From: UBA11612 sp963976395
Lineage (GTDB): Bacteria; Pseudomonadota; Alphaproteobacteria; Rhodospirillales; Rhodospirillaceae
Assembly: GCA_963976395.1 (NCBI GenBank)
Contig: CAXBLG010000084.1
Location: forward strand, 1 to 14,010
Direction: 5' to 3'
DNA length: 14,010 bases
How positions within the stretch are numbered: the stretch's first letter is position 1; every line of letters starts with the position of its first letter. The notes under the pieces are model-generated. The model ran no database searches, was not told the origin of the DNA, and was given only the letters and a program-made list of their open reading frames with translations. Of the stretch, positions 7,797-14,010 are shown piece after piece. The translations under genes and the position numbers were made by a program.

Positions 7797-8717
7797 ATGC
7801 TAAACTACACACGATCGGTTGCTATTATAGCAGCACTAGTTATTGCTGCACCTTCTTCTGTGTGGGCACAGCAATCCCGAACGTTGGAGACTGTTGCGAC
7901 TATCCCTTCAAATGGATTTAACGAAAATCTATTCCAGACTTCCGATGGCACCATTTATGTGACAGGCGCTTTTGAAGGAAATCTATGGAAAATATCGCCT
8001 AGCGGAGCCGTCGAGAAGTTCGCCAGCTTTCCCGACCATGCAACGATTCTAGGTATTGCACAAATTAACGATATCTTTGTGCTAGGTGCGCACAAGCGAA
8101 CGTTCCAAACTGCTGCTGGTGTAGACTTTTCTAATCTAGGGTCCGAGGTTTTAGTTCTCGATAAGAACGGTAAGATTACGGCCACGGTTCCAGGCAACAA
8201 AAATGATGTCTTCAATGGCATGACCCTGGATGGTCATGGAAACGTGCTCATTACGGACTCCTTGGCGGGAAGTATTTGGCGGTTCGATCCGGTTTCAAAA
8301 AAGCTATCTTTATGGGCTAAAGATGACGCTCTTTCTTCTCCGTCCACGGCGTCGTTGGGCGCGAATGGAATCAAAGTCGTCGATAACTGGGTGTACGTTG
8401 CCAACAAAGCGCAGCTGGCGGTGTACCGCGTACGCATGAATGCCAATGGAGATGTAGAAGGGCCGTTCATGCTGGTAGCAGACGGTCTGCCCGGCGCAGA
8501 TGATTTCGCTGTGGCTCCAGATGGCACGATATACATGCCTCCTGCTGAACAAGGTGCAGCGTTGATCCGTATATCGTCAAATGGCGAGGTCGATGAATTT
8601 CTAGAAAGTGCTCCATTTGGATCATCGGCAATCGTCAGCGCCGATGGCAAATGGTTGTATTGGGCGACGGGGCGAGAGCCTAAGGAACAACGATTGGTGC
8701 GTATCGCTCTCCCTTAG
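7797..8717 (+). CDS. Periplasmic SMP-30/NHL-like beta-propeller protein
   Basis: A 306-residue exported protein. ATG 7797 is chosen because GAAGAGG (7782-7788) lies 8 bases upstream and the protein then starts with a textbook Sec signal (MLNYTRS, hydrophobic core, cleavage after SSVWA near residue 24). The frame stays open upstream to 7662, but that extension overlaps the previous gene and hides the signal. The mature protein consists of blade-like repeats of about 40-50 residues with the pattern 'G.(I/V)YV(T/A)....G.(I/L)W(K/R)(I/F)...G': TSDGTIYVTGAFEGNLWKIS, GHGNVLITDSLAGSIWRFD, APDGTIYMPP, SADGKWLYWATG. This matches the six-bladed SMP-30/gluconolactonase/NHL fold, whose members include metal-dependent lactonases and binding proteins. 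I cannot assign metal ligands confidently, so activity is open. The 91-base gap before it is the widest inside this run of genes. Confidence 0.82.
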   Translation: MLNYTRSVAIIAALVIAAPSSVWAQQSRTLETVATIPSNGFNENLFQTSDGTIYVTGAFEGNLWKISPSGAVEKFASFPDHATILGIAQINDIFVLGAHKRTFQTAAGVDFSNLGSEVLVLDKNGKITATVPGNKNDVFNGMTLDGHGNVLITDSLAGSIWRFDPVSKKLSLWAKDDALSSPSTASLGANGIKVVDNWVYVANKAQLAVYRVRMNANGDVEGPFMLVADGLPGADDFAVAPDGTIYMPPAEQGAALIRISSNGEVDEFLESAPFGSSAIVSADGKWLYWATGREPKEQRLVRIALP

Positions 8718-8739
8718 GCTAGGCCTACTGCTCAGTAGG
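8715..8739. other. Convergent gene junction with short hairpins
   Basis: The stop codons of the propeller gene (plus strand) and the isocitrate-lyase-like gene (minus strand) are 14 bases apart. The junction has a 6-bp inverted repeat CCTACT-GCTC-AGTAGG (8724-8739) and an overlapping 5-bp one (8715-8719/8723-8727). Neither is followed by a T tract on either strand, so a bidirectional terminator is possible but weak. Confidence 0.3.
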
Positions 8740-9733
8740 ATTGTGCGTTAAAGCGGCGCGAAATTTCCGCCCAGTGCTCGGCGTCGTAAAGTTGAGATGA
8801 TACTTCTCTTGGAAGCCCTTTGACGGTGCGGCCGGGATCTCCGTGTTGTTTGAGGTCAATCATTGCTTGGTGGGCGGCATTCAAGGCGAATGCCTCTACC
8901 GCAAATGCTCCGATCTTTACTTTGTGGGCTGCAAGCACGTCTGCTGTGTTGCTGCCGCCACCGGTCGAGAACACAGCTTTTCCTGTCGTATCCGCGACTG
9001 TTGCGTGTTGTTCTGGTTTTGCGCCGGACAAGAATAATAATTCTGCGCCAGCGTCCGAGTAAGCTACAACGCGCTCCAACGCTTGTTCAAAGGATAGGTC
9101 TTTTGACATGGCATCGCATCTGGCGAGTATGAGTGGACCGCCGGGCCCGGCGGCATCAACGCCTGCTTTGATTTTATCGACCATCTCCGCAGTGGATATC
9201 AAGCGGCCTTCCGGTCGGCCGGGAACATGCTTTGCACCTGTCATGTCTTCAATTAATACACTGGCAACATCGGCTCGCGCATAACGTTGTAAAGCGCGAT
9301 ATACGTTGAGCGGGTTCCCCCCGCAATCATCAGCATCGGCAATAACGGGTATGTGAACCCCGGCGGCCATGCGAGCGGCGACTTCAATAAGCTCCGAAAC
9401 GGTCGCCATGCCATAATCACCCATTCCATACATGCCGCTAGAGACAGAACTGCCGCCGACCGTAATCAAAGGAAACCCAAGATGTTGCGCTAACTTGGCG
9501 GACATCAAGTCGTAGACAATAGGAGCTGCAATTGCGCCGGGCTTTTCTATTAATTGGCGCAGTCTATCGGCAGCGGATGCGTTTTGTGATGGAACTGCAG
9601 GCGAGGCCGCTTCTGCAGAGTGGACGACTCCTGCGGCCAGAATTGCGGCGCCGCTGGCGGCACTAGCCCCGCTCAGGAAGTCACGCCGAGACGATGGCAC
9701 TGCTGTAGAAGACGGATTTTCCTCTTTGCTCAT
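8732..9733 (-). CDS. Tat-exported isocitrate lyase/PEP mutase superfamily protein lacking the lyase Cys
   Basis: A 333-residue protein. ATG is complementary to 9731-9733, with AAGGAGA (complement of 9741-9747) 7 bases upstream. It begins with a near-perfect Tat motif (S15-R16-R17-D-F-L-S) and a hydrophobic, Ala-rich stretch ending HSAEA at about 41, so export is predicted; this superfamily is normally cytoplasmic. The TIM-barrel core follows from about residue 55: YDLMSAKLAQHLGFPLITVGG, then IADAD (131-135, metal-binding Asp pair), IED (161-163), GAKHVPGR (166-173), LARCDA (203-208). In isocitrate and 2-methylisocitrate lyases the block at 168-173 is K(K/R)CGH with the catalytic Cys; here that Cys is absent. 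ADADDCGGN also differs from the usual ADxDxGYG. It is therefore unlikely to be a standard lyase; oxaloacetate-decarboxylase-like or another C-C/P-C activity is possible. A good promoter and a Fur-box-like site precede it. Confidence 0.88.
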   Translation of the reverse strand: MSKEENPSSTAVPSSRRDFLSGASAASGAAILAAGVVHSAEAASPAVPSQNASAADRLRQLIEKPGAIAAPIVYDLMSAKLAQHLGFPLITVGGSSVSSGMYGMGDYGMATVSELIEVAARMAAGVHIPVIADADDCGGNPLNVYRALQRYARADVASVLIEDMTGAKHVPGRPEGRLISTAEMVDKIKAGVDAAGPGGPLILARCDAMSKDLSFEQALERVVAYSDAGAELLFLSGAKPEQHATVADTTGKAVFSTGGGSNTADVLAAHKVKIGAFAVEAFALNAAHQAMIDLKQHGDPGRTVKGLPREVSSQLYDAEHWAEISRRFNAQSY

Positions 9734-9809
9734 TTAAGTCTCTCCTTCGAAGGGTTTCACAGGGTGGCACACGCACCGAACTGCCTATAGGGCCGCAAAC
9801 TATCAGGTC

Positions 9810-9839
9810 ACTATATTCAACTTCTTTGGTGGATGTCAG
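9810..9839 (-). promoter_or_regulatory. Sigma70-type promoter of the isocitrate-lyase-like gene
   Basis: On the minus strand, CTGACA (complement of 9834-9839; 5 of 6 to TTGACA) and TATAGT (complement of 9810-9815; 5 of 6 to TATAAT) are separated by 18 bp. Transcription would start near 9803, giving a leader of about 70 bases before ATG 9733. This is the best promoter match I see in the window. Confidence 0.6.
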
Positions 9840-9850
9840 AGGGCCATCAA

Positions 9851-9865
9851 TGAGAATTATTGTCA
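9851..9865. promoter_or_regulatory. Candidate Fur box (7-1-7 palindrome)
   Basis: TGAGAAT-T-ATTGTCA fits the 7-1-7 Fur pattern TGATAAT-N-ATTATCA: the right arm's reverse complement is TGACAAT, and each arm differs from the consensus at one base. It lies just upstream of the -35 element of the minus-strand promoter (9834-9839) and downstream of the dehydratase gene. Iron regulation of the isocitrate-lyase-like gene is inferred. Occupation beside, not over, the promoter core would also allow activation or weak repression. Confidence 0.45.
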
Positions 9866-9904
9866 AAAACCGCTGAGAGTCGAATTAACTATGCGTTCAG
9901 TGGT

Positions 9905-10858
9905 TTAGGCTGACAGTGTTCTGAGAAAGACGTCCCGGTCTATGTTTGAGCCGCTTAGAATTACGGCAACACGCCGGCCTTTCATTTTGGGGGCCTCTTG
10001 CATTAGCCCCGCCATCGCGGCGGCACCGGCGCCTTCCGCAATATTGTGCGTGTCGGTGTAAAGATGACCGATGGCAGCTTTTATTTCCGCATCAGTGACG
10101 GTGATAACTCTAGCGGCACCGGTTAGAATAATATCTAGCGCTTCAGGAACCGGTATGCGGCAGGCGAGGCCGTCGGCCATGGTATTCGCTTCTGCTGTTG
10201 AGACCGCTGAGCGTTCGGCAAACGAACGTGCATAGGCTGGTGCTCCGGCCGCAGTCACGCCGATAATTTCGGTTTTTAGGCCGAGCGCGTCCCGAGCCGC
10301 AATGGTGCCGCAAATGCCGGAGCCTAGACCGATCGGAACATAACAGGTGTCGAGGTCCGGCACGGCTTTAAACAGTTCAAGGGCGTAACTGGCCACCCCA
10401 GCGACAAGGTTTTGATCGAAGGATTCCACGAAGTGCAATTTTCGATCAGTGGCTTGCTGGGATGCATATTGAAGCGCGTCTTGAAAGTCGTTGCCGTGTT
10501 CTTCCAGCGTTGCGCCGAAAGCGCGCATGGCTTCATTTTTCTCCCGGCTATTTCCGCAGGGAACGACAATAGAGCAGTTTAAGCCGGCTCTTTTTGCAGC
10601 GAGGGCAATGCTTTGACCATGGTTGCCACGGGTTGCTGCGATAACGCCCCTGACATTGGGGTGTTTCGCACGAAGCGCGGCAATATAAGTTAGCCCGCCG
10701 CGTAGTTTAAATGCGCCGATCGGGGTGTGATTTTCGTGTTTCACCCACACTTCTGCTCCCGTGCGTTCGCACAGGAGGGGCCAGCAAATTTGAGGTGTCG
10801 GTCCCATCGCCTGGTAAACGGTTTCTGCGGCCAATTCGAGAGAAGCAAGGCTGAGCAT
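9905..10858 (-). CDS. PLP-dependent threonine/serine dehydratase
   Basis: A 317-residue fold-type II PLP enzyme that deaminates L-threonine (to 2-oxobutyrate) or a related hydroxy amino acid; cytoplasmic. Motifs: PTPQICWPLL, then VKHENHTPIGAFKLRGG with PLP lysine K51; the Asn loop TRGNHGQS; the phosphate-binding loop GLGSGICG; and the terminal ILSGSNID whose Ser contacts the pyridine nitrogen. There is no C-terminal ACT domain, so it is the short catabolic type, not full-length IlvA. Proteins of this type are sometimes annotated as hydroxyectoine-utilisation dehydratase EutB; no ectoine genes are visible here. The start at ATG complement 10856-10858 matches the usual family N-terminus and has a weak GAGGA 11 bases upstream. 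An in-frame ATG at 10945 would add 29 residues without homology-like features and without a ribosome binding site. It is divergent from the bkd operon. Confidence 0.88.
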   Translation of the reverse strand: MLSLASLELAAETVYQAMGPTPQICWPLLCERTGAEVWVKHENHTPIGAFKLRGGLTYIAALRAKHPNVRGVIAATRGNHGQSIALAAKRAGLNCSIVVPCGNSREKNEAMRAFGATLEEHGNDFQDALQYASQQATDRKLHFVESFDQNLVAGVASYALELFKAVPDLDTCYVPIGLGSGICGTIAARDALGLKTEIIGVTAAGAPAYARSFAERSAVSTAEANTMADGLACRIPVPEALDIILTGAARVITVTDAEIKAAIGHLYTDTHNIAEGAGAAAMAGLMQEAPKMKGRRVAVILSGSNIDRDVFLRTLSA

Positions 10859-10949
10859 AGAGATACAGATCCTCGGTGTGTGGGCGGTTGTATTCCGCGC
10901 ATGAATTCGCCCGAATTGGGTAAATTTGCTGTGTGCGGTGGTCATCCGC

Positions 10950-10961
10950 AATCAATTGATT
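10950..10961. promoter_or_regulatory. Perfect 12-bp palindrome, possible operator
   Basis: AATCAATTGATT is fully self-complementary. It lies between the candidate promoter at 10999-11028 and the dehydratase start, in the presumed leader, where a bound repressor could block elongation. No regulator is assigned; a palindrome of this length in AT-rich intergenic DNA can also be chance. Confidence 0.3.
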
Positions 10962-10998
10962 CAGCATTAGAGATTGAAGCGGAAAAATCCCAAAAGTA

Positions 10999-11028
10999 AG
11001 TATATATTCGCAATGATAATGCGCCCAA
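10999..11028 (-). promoter_or_regulatory. Candidate sigma70-type promoter for the dehydratase gene
   Basis: On the minus strand, TTGGGC (complement of 11023-11028) and TATACT (complement of 10999-11004, 5 of 6 to TATAAT) are 18 bp apart. The predicted start near 10992 would give a leader of roughly 135 bases to ATG 10858. The spacer carries CGCA-N7-TGCG (11009-11023), which includes ATGATAAT, a perfect Fur half-site, but the other half does not match. Confidence 0.42.
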
Positions 11029-11209
11029 AAGCGGTAGCTTCGCTGATTTAGAATATAAAACCGGAACTCCGAGGCTAGAGTCGGCTCAGAGATGGGAAGA
11101 AGCACAACTCGGAGCTGGATTCCTGGTGGTTACCAGGCTGGCGGAGCGTTGAGTTTTCTCAATCACATGATAGTGCTTTGTAAATACAGGCTTAATCGGA
11201 CCAGATCAC

Positions 11210-12505
11210 ATGCCTACTCCTGCTAAACAAATCAAAGACGCCGTCCCGATTTCCGCGAGTGCGGGTCCGAAACGGCGCAATAGTGTGCCTCTACGCCTCA
11301 AAGTTCCAGAGCCGCCGGCTAGGCCGGGTGAGGCCCCTAATTTTGATAATCTGATGCTATCCGATGCGGGTGCCGTTCGGCGTCCGGATACGGATGCATC
11401 GCCAGGTGATATGCGCGACTTATGCTACTCGCTCATTCGAGTTCTCGACGATGACGGCGTTGCTCAGGGTCCATGGGCGCCCACAGTAAGCCCAGATCTT
11501 TTGCGTACAGGGCTAAGAGCCATGATGCTGACGCGCGCATACGATGATCGGATGGCTCGCGCTCAACGTCACGGTAAAACAACTTTCTACATGAAGTGTA
11601 CCGGTGAAGAAGCTATCGCGGTGGCGCAGGTTTTGGCCCTTGATCCAGAGGACATGTGCTTCCCCACATATCGGCAGCAGGGCCTGTACATCACGCGCAA
11701 CTACCCGATTATCGACATGATGAATCAGGTGTATTCAAACGCGAAGGATCCTCTGAAAGGTCGGCAAATGCCGATCATGTATTCTGCGCGTTCACACAAT
11801 ATTTTTTCGATAGCAGGCAATTTGGGCGTTCAATTCATGCATGCCGTGGGTTGGGCTATGGGGTCCGCTTTAAGCGGTGATACGAAAATTGCTGCGGGCT
11901 GGATTGGTGACGGCTCAACGGCTGAGGGTGATTTTCACGCAGCTTTGACATTCGCGGCAGTCTATCACGCGCCGGTTATTCTCAACATTGTGAACAATCA
12001 GTGGGCTATTTCTTCATATCAAGGCATTGCCGGTGGCGATGAGGCGCCGTTTGCGGCGCGCGGCATCGGTTATGGCGTGCCGGCGTTACGGGTTGATGGA
12101 AACGATTTTCTCGCGGTCTATGCCGCGACTCAGTGGGCTGCGGACCGTGCGCGTTCAAATCTGGGTGCGACCCTGATCGAGTTGTTTACATACCGCGCTG
12201 AAAGTCATTCTACGAGCGATGATCCCAGCAAGTATCGGCCGGCTGAAGAAGGACCGAGCTGGCCATTGGGCGACCCAATCGAAAGGCTCAAGGAGCATCT
12301 AATAAAAATCGGGGAATGGACCGAAGAACAGCACGAGAAATTGCACGCCGAACTGGCGGCAGACGTTCGTGATACGCAACGCAAGGCGGAAGCCATTGGT
12401 ACGCATGGAACTGGAGAGGGTCCGAGCCCGAAATTGATGTTTGATGATGTGTATAAAGAGCCCGACTGGCGCTTACTCCGACAACGCCAAGAAGCGGGAT
12501 ATTAA
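11210..12505 (+). CDS. bkdA1: Branched-chain 2-oxoacid dehydrogenase E1 subunit alpha
   Basis: A 431-residue alpha subunit of the E1 decarboxylase of the branched-chain 2-oxoacid dehydrogenase complex; cytoplasmic. With E1-beta it uses thiamine diphosphate to decarboxylate the 2-oxoacids of Val, Leu and Ile and pass the acyl group to lipoyl-E2. The ThDP/Mg motif is plain: G233-D-G235 ... N262-N263, within GDGSTAEGDFHAALTFA...NNQWAIS. Other family blocks are CFPTYRQQG, DPLKGRQMPIMYS and the loop HSTSDDPSKYRP, which in mammalian enzymes carries the regulatory serine. The sequence is very close in pattern to Pseudomonas BkdA1, including PLRLKVPEPPARPG, but has about 25 extra N-terminal residues, Lys/Pro/Ser-rich and probably disordered. 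There is no other plausible in-frame ATG before the conserved region, and ATG 11210 has only a weak CGGA upstream. First gene of the operon; E1-beta starts 2 bases after its stop. Confidence 0.95.
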   Translation: MPTPAKQIKDAVPISASAGPKRRNSVPLRLKVPEPPARPGEAPNFDNLMLSDAGAVRRPDTDASPGDMRDLCYSLIRVLDDDGVAQGPWAPTVSPDLLRTGLRAMMLTRAYDDRMARAQRHGKTTFYMKCTGEEAIAVAQVLALDPEDMCFPTYRQQGLYITRNYPIIDMMNQVYSNAKDPLKGRQMPIMYSARSHNIFSIAGNLGVQFMHAVGWAMGSALSGDTKIAAGWIGDGSTAEGDFHAALTFAAVYHAPVILNIVNNQWAISSYQGIAGGDEAPFAARGIGYGVPALRVDGNDFLAVYAATQWAADRARSNLGATLIELFTYRAESHSTSDDPSKYRPAEEGPSWPLGDPIERLKEHLIKIGEWTEEQHEKLHAELAADVRDTQRKAEAIGTHGTGEGPSPKLMFDDVYKEPDWRLLRQRQEAGY

Positions 12506-12507
12506 TC

Positions 12508-13521
12508 ATGCCGACAATGAATATGGTTCAGGCATTGAACTCTGCCATGAGCGTGATGCTGGCTCGTGATCCCAAGGTCGTGATTTTTGGTGAGGATGTT
12601 GGCTATTTCGGCGGCGTTTTTAACGCCACCGATGGTCTGCAAAAAAAATACGGAAAAGAGCGTTGCTTTGATTCTCCAATCTCCGAGAGCGGGATTGCCG
12701 GTGCGGCGATTGGAATGGGCGTCTACGGCATGCGGCCTGTCGTCGAAATTCAATTCGCCGACTATATCTACCCGGCCATTGACCAACTGATATCCACCGC
12801 GGCTCGACTCCGATACCGCTCGGCCGGTGAATTCTGGTCGCCGATCACGGTACGCTCTCCGTACGGTGGCGGCATCTTTGGCGGACAAACGCATAGCCAA
12901 AGTCCCGAGAGTCTCTTTACGCATGTGGCAGGGTTGAAGGTGGTTATTCCATCAACGCCCTATGACGCTAAGGGCCTGCTTATCACGTCGATCGAAGATG
13001 ATGATCCGGTGATTTTTTTGGAACCCAAGCGTCTGTATTCAGGGCCTTTCAGTGGCCGGTCTGAAGGTGGTGTAACGCCTTGGTCAAAGCATCCCGCCAG
13101 CGACGTGCCCGACGACTACTTCAAAATTCCGCTTGGGAAAGCGTCCGTTGTTCGAGAGGGGGGAGATGTAACCGTGCTTGCTTACGGCACCATGGTTCAT
13201 GTCGCTCTAGCTGCAGCCGATGATTGTGGTGTCGATGCCGAGGTGATCGATCTGCGTACGTTGGTTCCCGTAGATATCGAAGCCATTGAAAATTCTGTCA
13301 ACAAGACCGGGCGTTGTCTCATTGTGCATGAGGCGACTCGGACCTCTGGGTTCGGCGCTGAACTTTCCGCGCTCGTTCAAGAGCAGTGTTTTTACAAACT
13401 CGAAGCCAAGGTCAAGCGCGTGACTGGATGGGATACGCCTTATCCGCATGCTTTTGAATGGCAGTATTTTCCCGGTCCGGCGCGTGTGGCCGCGGCTATG
13501 CTAGAAGTTATGGAGGGTTAA
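12508..13521 (+). CDS. bkdA2: Branched-chain 2-oxoacid dehydrogenase E1 subunit beta
   Basis: A 337-residue beta subunit, partner of the preceding alpha subunit in an alpha2-beta2 E1. The N-terminal pyrimidine-binding domain has FGEDVGYFGGVF (27-38) and PISESGIAG (57-65), with the conserved Glu E60 that activates ThDP; RSPYGGGIFGGQTHSQSPE follows (about 116-134). The C-terminal transketolase-C domain has KTGRCLIVHEATRTSGFGAEL and ends with RVTGWDTPYPHAFEW. EPKRLYSGPF and TPWSKHP are typical of the branched-chain, not the pyruvate, subfamily. Length equals the family norm. The start at ATG 12508 lies 2 bases after the alpha stop, so translational coupling is likely; only a weak purine stretch (AAGCGGGA) precedes it. 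The E2 gene follows after 3 bases. Confidence 0.95.
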   Translation: MPTMNMVQALNSAMSVMLARDPKVVIFGEDVGYFGGVFNATDGLQKKYGKERCFDSPISESGIAGAAIGMGVYGMRPVVEIQFADYIYPAIDQLISTAARLRYRSAGEFWSPITVRSPYGGGIFGGQTHSQSPESLFTHVAGLKVVIPSTPYDAKGLLITSIEDDDPVIFLEPKRLYSGPFSGRSEGGVTPWSKHPASDVPDDYFKIPLGKASVVREGGDVTVLAYGTMVHVALAAADDCGVDAEVIDLRTLVPVDIEAIENSVNKTGRCLIVHEATRTSGFGAELSALVQEQCFYKLEAKVKRVTGWDTPYPHAFEWQYFPGPARVAAAMLEVMEG

Positions 13522-13524
13522 TCC

Positions 13525-14010
13525 GTGGGACAGTTTGGATTTAAGCTTCCGGATATTGGTGAAGGTACGGCCGAGGCGGAAATTGTCGCCTGGCATGTGA
13601 AAGACGGAGACGTCGTCGAAGAGGATCAACCGCTTGTCGATATGATGACAGAAAAAGCGACGGTTGAACTTACGTCACCAGTGTCTGGAAAAGTATTGGT
13701 TCTGCACGGCGGCGTGGGAGAGAAGGCGGCCGTAGGTTCTGTTCTGGTGACCTTCGACGCAGAAGGTGTGGATTCAGATGAACCCGTGCCCGCGCCGGCA
13801 AAGTCCGAGAAAAAAGAGCCAGCTAAAGAAGTTGTCCCGGCGCGTGAAGCGGCGATTGAGAAGCCTGAGTCCAAAAAAGTGGAGACTCAAAGCACAGAGC
13901 CCGCGCATCGCCCTGCAAAATTGACAACGGCCCCATCCAGGACGGCTGGAAAAAGTCGCGCGCCTGGCGAAAGCCCATCCGCGTCACCGGCTGTGCGCCG
14001 TAGAGCGGAA
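13525..14010 (+). CDS. bkdB: Lipoyl E2 (dihydrolipoyl acyltransferase) of the bkd complex, N-terminal part
   Basis: The first 162 codons of an E2 whose frame stays open to the window end. It carries acyl groups from E1 to CoA on a swinging lipoyl arm. The lipoyl domain covers about residues 3-80 (FKLPDIGEGTAEAEIVAWHV at the start), with the lipoylated lysine K44 in MMTEKATVEL; the double Met before TEKA is common in branched-chain E2s. A long Ala/Pro/Lys/Glu linker follows (about 84-153), then SASPAVRRRAE, the beginning of the peripheral E1/E3-subunit-binding domain. The catalytic domain is beyond the window. The start is GTG 13525, favoured because GGAGGG (13512-13517), inside the end of the E1-beta gene, is 7 bases upstream and the product then starts exactly at the lipoyl domain. 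Only one lipoyl domain is seen. Confidence 0.93.
   Translation, partial: MGQFGFKLPDIGEGTAEAEIVAWHVKDGDVVEEDQPLVDMMTEKATVELTSPVSGKVLVLHGGVGEKAAVGSVLVTFDAEGVDSDEPVPAPAKSEKKEPAKEVVPAREAAIEKPESKKVETQSTEPAHRPAKLTTAPSRTAGKSRAPGESPSASPAVRRRAE

Larger units (their letters stand above)
10859..11209. other. Divergent intergenic region between dehydratase and bkd operon
   Basis: About 350 bases without a convincing gene. On the minus side there is a promoter candidate (10999-11028) and a 12-bp palindrome (10950-10961). On the plus side, TATAAA (11054-11059) is a possible -10 without a good -35, a 6-bp hairpin with a GGTT loop spans 11122-11137, and TTGAG-TTTT-CTCAA (11149-11162) is a 5-bp inverted repeat. 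There is no clear Shine-Dalgarno before bkdA1. Known bkd operons are controlled by Lrp-like BkdR; I cannot identify a definite Lrp-family site here. Confidence 0.5.

Noticed and set aside
8310..8650. Minus-strand open frames within the propeller gene
   Set aside because: Antisense to a convincing beta-propeller sequence; composition looks like codon shadow.
8724..8739. Bidirectional intrinsic terminator at the convergent junction
   Set aside because: Only a 6-bp stem and no T run on either strand; kept only as a weak junction feature.
8732..9733. Assignment as 2-methylisocitrate lyase (PrpB)
   Set aside because: The catalytic Cys motif K(K/R)CGH is missing and the protein has a Tat signal, so the specific name is not supported.
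10859..10945. N-terminal extension of the dehydratase to ATG 10945
   Set aside because: No Shine-Dalgarno, residues unlike the family; ATG 10858 gives the usual N-terminus. Some doubt remains because the ribosome binding site there is weak as well.
10727..10999. Plus-strand 90-codon open frame in the divergent region
   Set aside because: Mostly antisense to the dehydratase gene, with no ribosome binding site and no recognisable features.
11122..11137. Hairpin upstream of bkdA1 as a terminator or riboswitch
   Set aside because: A single 6-bp stem without a T tract or conserved aptamer-like elements.
1..14010. tRNA or rRNA genes, CRISPR arrays, insertion sequences, phage or integrase genes
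   Set aside because: Nothing resembling these was seen on either strand.

Overview
The window is a stretch of a Gram-negative chromosome, most likely proteobacterial. The evidence is an outer-membrane TonB-dependent receptor, several Sec and twin-arginine (Tat) signal peptides, and a Pseudomonas-type branched-chain 2-oxoacid dehydrogenase operon. An alphaproteobacterium or a gammaproteobacterium with many TonB receptors both fit. I cannot place it lower than that from sequence alone. I see no rRNA, tRNA, IS element, CRISPR array or integrase.

Layout. Positions 1-840 are the C-terminal end of a TonB-dependent receptor, closed by a strong intrinsic terminator (863-895). After a 228-base promoter region comes a run of six same-strand genes (1124-8717), all predicted to be exported. 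They are a variant metallo-beta-lactamase-fold protein, an unrecognised secreted protein, a DUF1592/DUF1588/DUF1585 protein with a CAGCH haem-c motif, a Tat-exported DUF1552 protein, a protein with three PF03640-type 'secreted repeats', and an SMP-30/NHL-like beta-propeller. Gaps are short up to 7705, then 91 bases before the propeller gene. Convergent to them on the minus strand is a Tat-exported member of the isocitrate lyase/PEP mutase superfamily (8732-9733), with a good sigma70-type promoter and a Fur-box-like 7-1-7 palindrome upstream. Next, also on the minus strand, is a PLP-dependent threonine/serine dehydratase (9905-10858). A 351-base divergent region separates it from a plus-strand bkd operon: E1-alpha, E1-beta, and the start of lipoyl E2, which runs off the window end.

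How the genes may work together. The bkd enzymes oxidise branched-chain 2-oxoacids and, in characterised members, 2-oxobutyrate. The divergent threonine dehydratase would make 2-oxobutyrate, so the right third reads as amino-acid catabolism yielding acyl-CoAs (inference). The left two thirds is the more unusual part. It is a compact set of envelope proteins of largely unknown function that pairs a haem-c-type protein with a DUF1552 partner, a metal-hydrolase fold, a Cys-paired repeat protein and a propeller, next to an outer-membrane receptor. The simplest hypothesis is periplasmic redox or hydrolytic processing of a compound taken up through the outer membrane. The substrate cannot be read from the sequence.
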